Under the pieces are notes generated by a model that ran no database searches, was not told the DNA's origin, and saw only the letters and a program-made list of their open reading frames with translations. Positions 1-8,370 of a DNA stretch of 37,302 nt are shown here, piece by piece (the stretch's first letter is position 1; each line of letters begins with the position of its first letter). Both the position numbers and the translations under genes were made by a program. The stretch spans positions 1 through 37,302 of the IMG/VR virus record IMGVR_UViG_3300046001_007283; one strand, given 5' to 3'. The DNA is from a virus.

Positions 1-1958
1 CTCATTCTTTCTATATCCGTTGATCTAAATAAACTAATACTACCTGGAAATGGTTGTTCGTCACCAAATTGAGGTAAAGAAGATGGTTCATTAGGGACAT
101 TACCTAAAAATGTCTCAACATCAAATGGTATCCCATTATTATATATCGAACTATTGATAACAATAGAATTACTTGTTAGATTTGTTGGATTAATCAAATC
201 ACCTAATGTATGATTCGTAATCAAAGATGTATAGTCAATTATTTTCCAACCATCATGTGATGGTAATTCATCTAAATCTGTGATTTGAATTAGAACTTGA
301 AACCTATTAGCTATAAAACCTTCAACTATACCATCACATGAATTATTATGTTTCATAAATGGAAAACTATTGTCATCAAAATCAATATATAATTGTGATG
401 GTCTATTTAATACTGAATCATTAGGTGATATTTTAATTTTAGAATAATAATTACAAGGTAATCCATTAATAAAATTATTTACAGTGTGATTAAACATGTA
501 TGTAACCCATATTGTTTGACCGGATACTGACCCATTAAAAAATGAATCATTTATACTCACATTACTTGGTAATAATGAAACTTTAGGTGCTGGTAATGTA
601 TATTTTCTATTTGATTTATAATCAAGAATAGCAACCAGTTCTTGGTCATCAATAACTATTGTTTTATTATTTACAAAAATTTTACCTACTTTATATCCTT
701 GTTCATCTAAAAGATATCTAAATTTTAATAATTGTGATGCGTTTTTCAATGACTTAACAAAATAATCAACCGTATCCATATTAAATAATGCGCCAATGGT
801 TGTTCCAGTATTTCTATGATATTGAATAAAAGGAATGTAAACTTCAAAATAATTTAAATCTGTTATTAAATTTTCATCATCATCTTCCAATATAGCATCA
901 TTAGAAACATTATTTGTACTTATATAATCATCATATTTAAAAAATCTCTCAGGATCATTTTTTAAATCACCTAATTCTGAATAATGAATAATTGCAACAC
1001 ATCTTTGTTCTTCCGGTGTTACTATGACTTTCTCATTATATGAATCGTGATATGACGTTACACCAGTTATTGTTGATCCAGAAATATTAACCCATGTTTG
1101 TCCACTTGAAGTGGTATAACCTAAAAATTGTTTTGTTGAAACAAATTTATTAGATGTAAATCCTGTTAAATTTTCATCTGCAGATGGTGTATCAAACCCA
1201 ATTGGTTTTTTGTCCCAAACAACATTTAATGTCCATGGATTTAATTGTTGAGATGTTTCTATATCCGGTGGTATACAATTCGGGTCAATTATATCTGTTG
1301 GATACTCATTTTCACAAGAATTACAAATGACTTGTGCGTTACCATTACAACCAAAAAAGTTTGGTAAATTCCTGTCAACAGTAATAGTGTTACCACTTAT
1401 GTTCATTATTTTATAAATCAAACTAGATTTATTTTGAGAAATCACTGGGTTTGTTGGGTCAGTACCTGTAAATGTTGTAAAATATAACGTAATAAATTCA
1501 CATTCATTAAAAGTTGATCCAGTTGGTACAATTATATTTGTTGTTCCTGTTATTCCAGATAATGAGATTAATTGTGTTTTTGATTTTATAATTGTACCTG
1601 TAGAATCATTCTGATTATATTCTTTATAATTAGTTACAAATCCTGCAGGTCCCATTATATTCCTTAATGTTTCTGTTGTTGAAACTTGAACCGGTACACC
1701 GTAAGTTGTATTAGTCGTTGTATTATCTAATAAATATGGGTATTTTATACCATTTTCTTTATCTAACGGTGAAAAAACAGCTTGATGTGGTTTTCCATTC
1801 AAACCAGTAAACTCTGAAAACGGAGTTGTATAATCAAATTCGGAATCACCTATTTGAAAATAGGAAATCACAAAATTACCTTTAGATATCGAATTTCTCC
1901 CCTTTTGTGTTATCCTTGCAGATAGAAATTCTGAATTATTATTATGTAAAAAACTCAT
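1..1958 (-). CDS. Predicted virion structural protein, 5' part (runs off left edge)
   Basis: An uninterrupted reading frame of 652 codons starts with ATG at 1958-1956 and leaves the window before any stop, so the C-terminus is missing. The start is the first ATG after the stop-rich spacer 1959-2018 and has only A/T-rich sequence upstream. The protein opens MSFLHNNNSEFLSARITQKG and continues with GRNSISKGNFVISYFQIGDS, which reads like an N-terminal attachment domain of a phage particle protein. The rest is rich in Asn, Ser, Thr and Gly with many short beta-prone stretches, and includes a Cys-containing segment (CNGNAQVICNSCENE) near residues 212-226. I recognise no enzyme motif. It is the last visible gene of the all-minus fibre locus, 60 bases after the 1087-aa gene. 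A tail or fibre-associated structural role is inferred from position and composition only. Confidence 0.75.
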   Translation of the reverse strand, partial: MSFLHNNNSEFLSARITQKGRNSISKGNFVISYFQIGDSEFDYTTPFSEFTGLNGKPHQAVFSPLDKENGIKYPYLLDNTTTNTTYGVPVQVSTTETLRNIMGPAGFVTNYKEYNQNDSTGTIIKSKTQLISLSGITGTTNIIVPTGSTFNECEFITLYFTTFTGTDPTNPVISQNKSSLIYKIMNISGNTITVDRNLPNFFGCNGNAQVICNSCENEYPTDIIDPNCIPPDIETSQQLNPWTLNVVWDKKPIGFDTPSADENLTGFTSNKFVSTKQFLGYTTSSGQTWVNISGSTITGVTSYHDSYNEKVIVTPEEQRCVAIIHYSELGDLKNDPERFFKYDDYISTNNVSNDAILEDDDENLITDLNYFEVYIPFIQYHRNTGTTIGALFNMDTVDYFVKSLKNASQLLKFRYLLDEQGYKVGKIFVNNKTIVIDDQELVAILDYKSNRKYTLPAPKVSLLPSNVSINDSFFNGSVSGQTIWVTYMFNHTVNNFINGLPCNYYSKIKISPNDSVLNRPSQLYIDFDDNSFPFMKHNNSCDGIVEGFIANRFQVLIQITDLDELPSHDGWKIIDYTSLITNHTLGDLINPTNLTSNSIVINSSIYNNGIPFDVETFLGNVPNEPSSLPQFGDEQPFPGSISLFRSTDIERM

Positions 1959-2018
1959 ATATTTTTATTTGTTTTATTATTTTAATTATTAAATATTTTA
2001 TTACTGATTAACATTACA

Positions 2019-5000
2019 TTAGTTAGCAACAAAACGTACACTATTACTATACCCTATCGACACACCATTTATTGCATATGCTCTAGCGTAATATACCACA
2101 TTTCTAGTTAAACCAGTAAAGGTTTTATCAAATGAAACAGTTCCACCACCATCGTCTTCTTTAAATTGATAATTATTAATTGTTGGATTACTTGTGGCAT
2201 TTGATATTAACACCCCTCTTATAAAAATTTCACTTCCATTTTCTTTAATATTACTTACAAACGCTTGATTACTAGTTGCATTTATCAGTAAATCCAAAGT
2301 TGGTACCCATATTGTTGTAAAAGTTGTTATGACACCATATCCTGTTCCAGCACTATTTGTTGCATATGCTCTAACATAATATAGAACTGCAGGAATAAGA
2401 CCATTAATACTTGATGTGAAAGAACCAGTTCCTGATCCGTTAGTTGTATAAGAATTTGATATGGTTGGATTCGGATTTGTTGATGAATAAACAACTCCTC
2501 GTACAGTGACAGTTGCACCACCATCACTACTAACATTTCCCCCTGATTGTGCTGAATTAATATCAATATTAGAAACACCTAATGTTGTTACAGTTGGTAT
2601 GGTTGCAAGTAGTGGCGGTATGAATTCATGTACAGAAGAATAGTGTCGTGTTTCTGATTTATTGTTATTATACCAATTATCTTGACAATAATCAGTATAC
2701 ACCATAAATCTAACATAATTTTTTTGACCTCTTTTGAAAAGAGAATCGTTTATTGTCATATTAGTTCCTCTTATTAAGTATTCGTAACTATTTATATTTA
2801 GATCAGGGTTAATCGAACTAAATATTGTTGCAACAATAAGATTTGAACCAAAAGATTGGGGAATTAAATCCCCACTAACACTACCAGAAACCTGATATGT
2901 GTTGGCGTTTATAAATGAACCTTGTGGTCCACTAAAAATAACATTTCTATCCCTTGTTTTCAAAATGTCACCATTAATATCTTGTGGGGTAGGAACTTGG
3001 TCACTATAATGTGACGCCTTGATAGCATAAAACGTACAAACATTTAAATTATTAAACGTATAACTAACACCCGCTCTCGAAGCCGATAAAGTAACAGTTT
3101 CAAACACTAAACTTTGATCGTAACTAGCAACAATATCAATTTTAACTTTATGATTTGTAGTACAATTATTATATTCGTCATAAATATTAACATTATTATC
3201 ATCATAAAAGTTAACAGTTGCCGTTATTGATTTATAGTCACTAGCAACCGCAGTAAGTTTTGTTGGAGGTAAAACACAAGGTTTTTTATATGTTAAAAAA
3301 TTACCGTAACCAGTACCTATTCTATTTTTTGCATACGCTCTAAAATCTCTTGACTCCCCAAACTTAAAATCTATAACCTGGTCTGGAATAATTGTAAATG
3401 TACCTGTACCTCCTTGAATTACATTATTTACCCTATAAGGATATTCCGTACCTCCAATTTCTAAACCTTTAATAGTAATATCTGCAAGATTATCTTGAAT
3501 ATTATTTCCACCATACGTTGTTGTTGTTAATGTTGGTTTACCAGCAGGTGTCGGTGTTGGTGTTGGTGTTGGTGTTGGTGTACGTGTTTCTGTCGGTGTA
3601 GGTGTCGGTGTACTAGTTCTTGTTGGCGAAGGTGTTGGCGTTGGTGTACTAGTTAATGTCGGTGAAGGTGTCGGTGTTGGTGTTGGCGTACTAGTTCTTG
3701 TTGGCGAAGGTGTTGGCGTTGGTGTACTAGTTAATGTCGGTGAAGGTGTCGGTGTTGGTGTTGGCGTACTAGTTCTTGTTGGTGAAGGTGTGCTAGTTAA
3801 TGTCGGTGAAGGTGTTGGCGTTGGTGTACTAGTTCTTGTTGGTGAAGGTGTTGGTGTTGGTGTACTAGTTCGTGTCGGTGAAGGTGTTGGCGTTGGTGTA
3901 CTAGTTCTTGTTGGTGAAGGTGTTGGTGTTGGTGTACTAGTTCGTGTCGGTGAAGGTGTTGGCGTTGGTGTACTAGTTCTTGTTGGTGAAGGTGTTGGTG
4001 TTGGTGTACTAGTTAATGTCGGTGAAGGTGTTGTTGTTGGCGTTGGCGTACTAGTTCGTGTCGGTGAAGGCGTACTAGTTAATGTCGGTGAAGGTGTTGG
4101 CGTTGGCGTACTAGTTCGTGTTGGTGAAGGTGTCGGTGTAGATGTTTGTGTTGGTGTAGGTGTTGGTGTTCTAGTCTTCGCGTTTGGACAACTTAATAAA
4201 ATCACATGAGGGTTAAATGTTTTAAAACTAACAATAAAAAAATTTGGTACATTTGTTAATATTGTGAAATCAAAAATAACATTAGAACTTAAAATTTTAT
4301 GTTCTAAAATATTTTGATTATTATGTATAATTTTAAATTCATAAAAATTTCCCTGACTACTGTTTTGAAAATTAAATTTACCATATTGTTGTTCACCAAA
4401 TGTAAATGTATAATTATAAATACCGGATCTATTATCGTATAGTTCGTAATTGTTGCAATTAGCGTTTTTATTAATTACCGATAATGTTGTTTCTGTTGGT
4501 GTAGGTGTAGGTGTAGATGTGGGTGTACTAGTTAGTGTTGGTGAAGGTGTTGTTGTTGGTGTAGGTGTACTAGTTAGTGTTGGTGAAGGTGTTGGTGTCG
4601 GTGTACTAGTTAGTGTTGTTGTTGGTGTAGGTGTACTAGTTAGTGTTGTTGTTGGTGTAGGTGTACTAGTTAGTGTTGTTGTTGGTGTGGGTGTTGGTGT
4701 ACTAGTTAGTGTTGGTGTCGGTGTTGGTGTACTAGTTAGTGTTGGTGAAGGTGTATTAGTTAAAATAAATGTTCCAGTTAATGTTGGTGTGGATGTGGGT
4801 GTACCAGTTTGAGTGGATGTCGGTGTCGGTGTACCAGTTTGAGTGGATGTCGGTGTCGGTGTCGGTGTACTAGTTAGTGTTGGTGTCGGTGTTGGTGTAC
4901 TAGTTAGTGTTGGTGAAGGTGTTGGTGTCGATGTACTAGTTATAGTTGGAGTAGGAGTTGGTGTACTAGTTAATGTAGGTGTTTGTGTTTGTGTTGGTGT

Positions 5001-5282
5001 TTGTGTTGGTGTTAATTCAACATAATCACAACAGTCATCTAAGTTAACTTTAAAAATTTGTTCACAACAACCAGTACATGTTACTTTAACAAATACCTCT
5101 AATAAAGTTGGATCTATTGAATCTATTTTTATAGAACTCCCAACAAAAGATAAAAACACCACATCATTTGAAATTGTATTTTCAGTGATTCCAGTATAAA
5201 CAGAACAATTTTTATAATTAAATTTTGAATTTAATTTAATTAATATGCCTTTTGGTGTTGTAGTATTATTTATACAACTCAT
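2019..5282 (-). CDS. Modular Thr/Pro-linker tail-fibre or adhesin protein (1087 aa)
   Basis: This protein alternates globular modules with Thr-Pro linkers. Residues 1-90 form a small Cys-containing N-terminal domain ([16 protein letters not shown]) that resembles the N-terminus of the 2193-aa protein at 8371-14952. Residues 91-263 are a TP/TS linker. Residues about 265-368 form a domain opening [12 protein letters not shown] and closing LLSCP, homologous to one in the 639-aa protein. Residues about 369-578 are a second linker with a 12-residue period. The C-terminal ~500 residues hold several fibronectin-type-III-like beta-sandwiches; the clearest contains [20 protein letters not shown] and ends [16 protein letters not shown], a form common in Bacteroidota surface proteins. 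No signal peptide or membrane segment is visible, which fits an intracellularly assembled virion protein. A receptor-binding or fibre role is inferred from architecture. Confidence 0.85.
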   Translation of the reverse strand: MSCINNTTTPKGILIKLNSKFNYKNCSVYTGITENTISNDVVFLSFVGSSIKIDSIDPTLLEVFVKVTCTGCCEQIFKVNLDDCCDYVELTPTQTPTQTQTPTLTSTPTPTPTITSTSTPTPSPTLTSTPTPTPTLTSTPTPTPTSTQTGTPTPTSTQTGTPTSTPTLTGTFILTNTPSPTLTSTPTPTPTLTSTPTPTPTTTLTSTPTPTTTLTSTPTPTTTLTSTPTPTPSPTLTSTPTPTTTPSPTLTSTPTSTPTPTPTETTLSVINKNANCNNYELYDNRSGIYNYTFTFGEQQYGKFNFQNSSQGNFYEFKIIHNNQNILEHKILSSNVIFDFTILTNVPNFFIVSFKTFNPHVILLSCPNAKTRTPTPTPTQTSTPTPSPTRTSTPTPTPSPTLTSTPSPTRTSTPTPTTTPSPTLTSTPTPTPSPTRTSTPTPTPSPTRTSTPTPTPSPTRTSTPTPTPSPTRTSTPTPTPSPTRTSTPTPTPSPTLTSTPSPTRTSTPTPTPTPSPTLTSTPTPTPSPTRTSTPTPTPTPSPTLTSTPTPTPSPTRTSTPTPTPTETRTPTPTPTPTPTPAGKPTLTTTTYGGNNIQDNLADITIKGLEIGGTEYPYRVNNVIQGGTGTFTIIPDQVIDFKFGESRDFRAYAKNRIGTGYGNFLTYKKPCVLPPTKLTAVASDYKSITATVNFYDDNNVNIYDEYNNCTTNHKVKIDIVASYDQSLVFETVTLSASRAGVSYTFNNLNVCTFYAIKASHYSDQVPTPQDINGDILKTRDRNVIFSGPQGSFINANTYQVSGSVSGDLIPQSFGSNLIVATIFSSINPDLNINSYEYLIRGTNMTINDSLFKRGQKNYVRFMVYTDYCQDNWYNNNKSETRHYSSVHEFIPPLLATIPTVTTLGVSNIDINSAQSGGNVSSDGGATVTVRGVVYSSTNPNPTISNSYTTNGSGTGSFTSSINGLIPAVLYYVRAYATNSAGTGYGVITTFTTIWVPTLDLLINATSNQAFVSNIKENGSEIFIRGVLISNATSNPTINNYQFKEDDGGGTVSFDKTFTGLTRNVVYYARAYAINGVSIGYSNSVRFVAN
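3548..4176 (-). repeat. 36-bp tandem repeat coding a 12-aa Thr/Pro/Ser linker unit
   Basis: On the coding strand the unit encodes [12 protein letters not shown] or close variants (TLTS in place of TRTS), giving a 36-base period that is clearest over 3600-4140. Third codon positions vary between copies, while nearly every Thr-Ser pair is written ACTAGT. Length varies by whole codons, so the frame is kept. It forms the second linker of the 1087-aa protein. Confidence 0.9.
4493..5012 (-). repeat. Degenerate Thr/Pro/Ser-coding repeat tract (first linker of 1087-aa protein)
   Basis: Tandem hexamer-based repeats encode [12 protein letters not shown]-type sequence. Several 18- to 24-base sub-repeats are visible, for instance the [10 protein letters not shown] units at 4609-4690 and a doubled TSTQTGTP unit near 4800-4860. 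The tract joins the N-terminal domain to the NCNNYEL domain. Confidence 0.88.
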
Positions 5283-5534
5283 TATTTTTAATAATATATA
5301 AAATAAATAGTTTAAAAAATGTTTTTACCATATTATTAAGAATAATAAAAAAAAATATTACCATAATGAACTATATTTTTGTCATTTTTAATTAAATTAA
5401 AAATTTTTTTATTTAATTACATCTATTGTCCGTATTAATATAGTTATTTTAGATTTTTTTTTCTGATAATAACTATAGTAGTACTGAACCATATCTATGT
5501 AGTTCACTTAAAAAGTAATATTGTTTTTCATACA
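5283..5534. other. 252-base A/T-rich intergenic gap, no gene seen
   Basis: This is the largest non-coding gap in the window, lying between the 5535-6098 FISUMP gene and the 1087-aa gene downstream. It has no long open frame. It contains only A/T hairpins, such as the perfect inverted repeat 5384-5393/5395-5404 and a 7-bp stem around 5333-5349. A promoter for the 1087-aa gene or a weak terminator may lie here, but I see no motif strong enough to call. Confidence 0.6.
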
Positions 5535-6098
5535 TTATTCCTTTATTAATCTAATGGGAAAACCATCTTTTTTCCACATGCCACCTTTTCCAAATTCATA
5601 TCCAGAAAACAAAAATACATATTTGCATAAATTTTCATCAATGGATTCTTGCGTGAAATATGGCGATAATAAATCTGTTGCAAAGTTTCCATCCATATGT
5701 CTAAACCCTGTTGACTTTGCATTAAAACCAAATTCATCCGTTCCACCAACATTAATGGTCGTTTCAATCCCTTCCATATTCTGCGTCATTGCTGTCCATC
5801 CATTAATTGATTTTAATTTATGTCCGGCAACATCTTGATTTCCAACAAAATTAATTAATACATTCCAATCATTATCAGTTGGAACCCTCCATCCAGTAGG
5901 GGCAATGTTTCTATTATCTGTAATAACCCAATAATTATATAGATAATCATTGTTTTCATTGATGCTGTATGCTGGGGATGTTAATTCGCTCCATTCATTA
6001 ATGTTTGGTACAAATGGAATGTCATCACCATTTCTAAATTTTGTTATTGTTGCATTTTCTGCGGACCATATTTGAGATCCAATTTGAATTTCATTCAT
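5535..6098 (-). CDS. FISUMP-domain protein without N-terminal adaptor (187 aa)
   Basis: The whole protein is one FISUMP domain (Fibrobacter succinogenes major paralogous domain). It opens with IGSQIWSAENATITKFRNGD, matching the family signature IGxQxWMxENL..TxFxxG. It continues with GWRVPTDNDWNVLINFVG (signature GWxxPTxxEW..L), then GFNAKSTGFRHMDGNF, and ends DGFPIRLIKE, the counterpart of the family's GFSVRC tail, here lacking the usual Cys. Unlike its two upstream neighbours it begins directly with the FISUMP core and lacks the ~75-residue N-terminal domain. The ATG at 6098 follows the stop of the previous gene by 11 bases. FISUMP domains occur in Bacteroidota surface proteins and phage receptor-binding proteins; a role as a fibre-tip or particle adhesin is inferred. 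Confidence 0.88.
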   Translation of the reverse strand: MNEIQIGSQIWSAENATITKFRNGDDIPFVPNINEWSELTSPAYSINENNDYLYNYWVITDNRNIAPTGWRVPTDNDWNVLINFVGNQDVAGHKLKSINGWTAMTQNMEGIETTINVGGTDEFGFNAKSTGFRHMDGNFATDLLSPYFTQESIDENLCKYVFLFSGYEFGKGGMWKKDGFPIRLIKE

Positions 6099-6109
6099 AA
6101 TTTTTTATT

Positions 6110-6922
6110 TTAATTTTTTAGACACCTAACTGAAAAACCCCACCGAATATCTTGACTACCACCTTGTATACTAGAATTACTGATTAAAACATAATAAAAC
6201 GTAGAAACTGTTGTTGACCAAAAATAACCGTAAGAATTAAAAAGACTAAAAGCACCATCATCAGTTTTACGACCAGATAACAAAGCATTATACCCTGATG
6301 AATTTGTTCCATTACCACCTAAAGTTGTTGATTTTAATTTTGTAGCATTTTCACTTCCAAGAAAAGTAGTCAATGTTGAAAATTCTGTTGATGTTGGTGC
6401 ATGCCAACCACTTGGACACAAATTAACATTTGCCGTTGCCCCAGTTGTGCTCCCAGTAACTGCAAATTGATTATAAACCAATCCATAGGTTTGCGTATTT
6501 CCTGTTGTTCCATTCACCAATGCCCAATATTTGGTTGATCCAGTTGCACTTGCGGCAGCCCAAACAGCATTTGTTGTTTGACCTGTGTTATCCAATGGCG
6601 TTCCATCTTGAAATTTGGTTGTTTTCAAGTTTTCTGACATCCATATTTGATTTCCAATCTTTATTGTTTTATATCTATTCCCATCACCATCTGGTGGTGT
6701 TTGTTGATTTATAGTACAAGTTTTTGAATATCCTGTAAAATTACAATAAAACACACCATATTCATTGCTTATTGTTGATGATGAATAGGTAAATGGGATT
6801 GTTTGAACGCCAAGTGATATTGCGTTTGCATCTGTATATGGTATAGTATTACCTGTTGATGAAAATAAGGTCACATTTGCTGATTGACCATTATAATTTG
6901 TTGATGTTATTTGAACTGACAT
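6110..6922 (-). CDS. FISUMP-domain protein, paralogue B (270 aa), variable C-terminus
   Basis: Residues 1 to about 76 form an N-terminal domain (ITSTNYNGQSANVTLFSSTG) shared with the genes at 6934-7755 and 7759-8328. A DGDG joint at about residues 77-81 leads into a FISUMP core: IGNQIWMSENLKTTKFQDG, CPSGWHAPTSTEFSTL, and the tail GFSVRCLKN. The middle of the gene is almost identical in DNA to the 6934-7755 gene (compare 6409-6660 with 7228-7480). The last ~55 residues before GFSVRC align without gaps but differ at most positions. The gene is preceded by the same 11-base spacer (6923-6933) that follows it at 6099-6109, which points to tandem duplication of a whole cassette. Likely a receptor-binding or fibre-tip protein, by inference. 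Confidence 0.9.
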   Translation of the reverse strand: MSVQITSTNYNGQSANVTLFSSTGNTIPYTDANAISLGVQTIPFTYSSSTISNEYGVFYCNFTGYSKTCTINQQTPPDGDGNRYKTIKIGNQIWMSENLKTTKFQDGTPLDNTGQTTNAVWAAASATGSTKYWALVNGTTGNTQTYGLVYNQFAVTGSTTGATANVNLCPSGWHAPTSTEFSTLTTFLGSENATKLKSTTLGGNGTNSSGYNALLSGRKTDDGAFSLFNSYGYFWSTTVSTFYYVLISNSSIQGGSQDIRWGFSVRCLKN

Positions 6923-6933
6923 AATTTTTTATT

Positions 6934-7755
6934 TTAATTTTTTAAACACCTAACCGAAAAACCGTACAGAGAACTATACGTACTCTGATCGAAAACAGTA
7001 TTATTGAAAAGCAAGTACCGGGCGATATCAGAGGACGTAGCCCAAAAGAACCCGTAGAAACTGAAACCGACCCAACCACCATTAGTACCGCGGTAGCCAG
7101 GGGGTAGTCCATTGAATCCTGATGAATTTGTTCCATTACCTGGACTAGCCCATAATGTTGTTGATTTTGCTTGTGTTCCAGGATTTGTTCCAAGCGTTGT
7201 AACCAATGTTGCAAATTCTGCTGATGTTGGCACATGCCAACCACTTGGACACAAATTAACATTTGCCGTTGCCCCAGTTGTGCTCCCAGTAACTGCAAAT
7301 TGATTATAAACCAATCCATAGGTTTGCGTATTTCCTGTTGTTAAATACACCAATGCCCAATATTTGGTTGATCCAGTTGCGCTTGCAGCAGCCCAAACAG
7401 CATTTGTTGTTTGACCTGTGTTATCCAAAGGTGTTCCATCTTGAAATTTGGTTGTTTTCAAGTTTTCTGACATCCATATTTGATTTCCAATCTTAATTGT
7501 ATCATATGTATTTCCATCACCATCTGGTGGTGTTTGCTTATTAACAATGCAAGTTTTTGAATAGTCTGTAAAATTACAAGAAAAATGACCATATTCATTA
7601 CTTATTGTTGATGATGAATAGGTAAATGGAAATGTTTGAACTCCAAGTGATGTTGCGTTTGCACTTGTATATGGTATGGTATTACCAGTTGACGAATATA
7701 AGGTTATGTCTGCTGACCGACCATTATAATTTGAAGAAGTTAGTTGAATTGGCAT
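6934..7755 (-). CDS. FISUMP-domain protein, paralogue A (273 aa), candidate hypervariable C-terminus
   Basis: It has the same layout as its downstream paralogue: an adaptor domain (residues 1 to ~76, starting MPIQLTSSNYNGRSADITLY), a DGDG joint, and a FISUMP core with IGNQIWMSENLKTTKFQDG, CPSGWHVPTSAEFATL and a GFSVRCLKN end. The segment coding about residues 215-267 (6950-7110) is striking. It is A-poor on the coding strand, rich in NNC/NNT and NNG codons, and noticeably richer in G and C than the rest of the window, giving GGWVGFSFYGFFWATSSDIA. Aromatic, Ser, Gly and Asp residues there resemble FISUMP variable faces. The ATG at 7755 lies 3 bases after the stop of the 189-aa gene, so the two are probably co-translated. 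Adhesin role inferred. Confidence 0.9.
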   Translation of the reverse strand: MPIQLTSSNYNGRSADITLYSSTGNTIPYTSANATSLGVQTFPFTYSSSTISNEYGHFSCNFTDYSKTCIVNKQTPPDGDGNTYDTIKIGNQIWMSENLKTTKFQDGTPLDNTGQTTNAVWAAASATGSTKYWALVYLTTGNTQTYGLVYNQFAVTGSTTGATANVNLCPSGWHVPTSAEFATLVTTLGTNPGTQAKSTTLWASPGNGTNSSGFNGLPPGYRGTNGGWVGFSFYGFFWATSSDIARYLLFNNTVFDQSTYSSLYGFSVRCLKN

Positions 7756-7758
7756 ATT

Positions 7759-8328
7759 TTAAATATCTATAATTATTACATCACAAGGTAAGTTTATTGA
7801 TAAATCACAAGTAGGTGGTGTTGTTGGTGTTAATGTCGGTGTTGGCGTTAATGTAGGTGTTCTAGTTAATGTAGGTGTTGGTGTTGGTGTTGATGTTAAT
7901 GTCGGTGTTAATGTAGGTGTATTAGTTAATGTTGGTGTATTAGTTAATGTTGGTGTTAATGTAGGTGTATTAGTTAATGTTGGTGTTAATGTCGGTGTTA
8001 ATGTTGGCGTACTAGTTAATGTTGGAGTACTAGTTAATGTCGGTGTATTGGTTAATGTTGAAGTTAATGTAGGAGTACTAGTTAATGTCGGTGTTAATGT
8101 TAATGTCGGTGTTGGTGTTGGCGTTGGTGTTGGTGGAAGAACATTACAAACACAAAAAAACGAATTTCCAGTAATAATATAATCACCATATATATAATCA
8201 TTATTAAAAATATATGGGATTGTTTGTGATCCAATTATAACTTCAGTACCACCAGTAAATGGTTGAAATGTTATATGGGCGGTTTGTCCACTATAATTAG
8301 AACTTAATATTTTTATATTACTAGACAT
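7759..8328 (-). CDS. Adaptor-domain plus Thr/Pro-linker protein (189 aa)
   Basis: Residues 1 to ~64 ([20 protein letters not shown], then [11 protein letters not shown]) are homologous to the N-terminal domain of the two FISUMP proteins encoded just downstream. Where those carry a FISUMP domain, this protein has about 105 residues of [16 protein letters not shown] linker, followed by only ~16 residues ending [16 protein letters not shown]. It therefore looks like a linker with no globular head, or one whose head was lost by deletion. It may be functional as a short spacer, or it may be a remnant of a domain swap. The start at 8328 has a run of eight A residues directly upstream on the coding strand and no Shine-Dalgarno sequence. 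Confidence 0.8.
   Translation of the reverse strand: MSSNIKILSSNYSGQTAHITFQPFTGGTEVIIGSQTIPYIFNNDYIYGDYIITGNSFFCVCNVLPPTPTPTPTPTLTLTPTLTSTPTLTSTLTNTPTLTSTPTLTSTPTLTPTLTPTLTNTPTLTPTLTNTPTLTNTPTLTPTLTSTPTPTPTLTRTPTLTPTPTLTPTTPPTCDLSINLPCDVIIIDI
7812..8140 (-). repeat. Thr/Pro-coding repeat tract in the 189-aa gene
   Basis: Tandem units encode [12 protein letters not shown]-type sequence, with ACATTAAC (Thr-Leu-Thr) recurring on the coding strand. It belongs to the same repeat family as the larger tracts in the neighbouring genes. Confidence 0.88.
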
Positions 8329-8370
8329 TTTTTTTTTATTTATAAATATTTTAATTTTCTTTATTAATCA

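Noticed and set aside
3790-5025. Plus-strand open frames coding Val/Gly repeats (3790-4209, 4450-4812, 4843-5025; also 20363-20980)
   Set aside because: They are the antisense reading of the Thr/Pro linker repeats. Such repeats keep a complementary frame open automatically, and there is no independent start context or conserved sequence.
5384-5404. Perfect 10-bp inverted repeat in the largest gap, followed by T residues on the plus strand
   Set aside because: The stem is entirely A/T and the T-run lies on the plus-strand side, while all genes are on the minus strand. Expected by chance in sequence this AT-rich.
6942-7319. Alternative-frame open frames inside the FISUMP genes and elsewhere (for example 6942-7319, 5546-5767, 2327-2578)
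   Set aside because: They lie in other frames of genes with clear domain matches and have no recognisable protein features.
6934-7755. A complete diversity-generating retroelement
   Set aside because: No reverse transcriptase, accessory gene or A-rich template repeat is present in the window; only the possible target segment is seen, so it is reported as a candidate only.
8337-8344. T4-like late promoter octamer TATAAATA on the minus strand before the 189-aa gene
   Set aside because: It is part of a palindromic A/T tract (TATTTATAAATA) and lies so close to the ATG at 8328 that transcription would start at or after the start codon. No similar site precedes the other genes.
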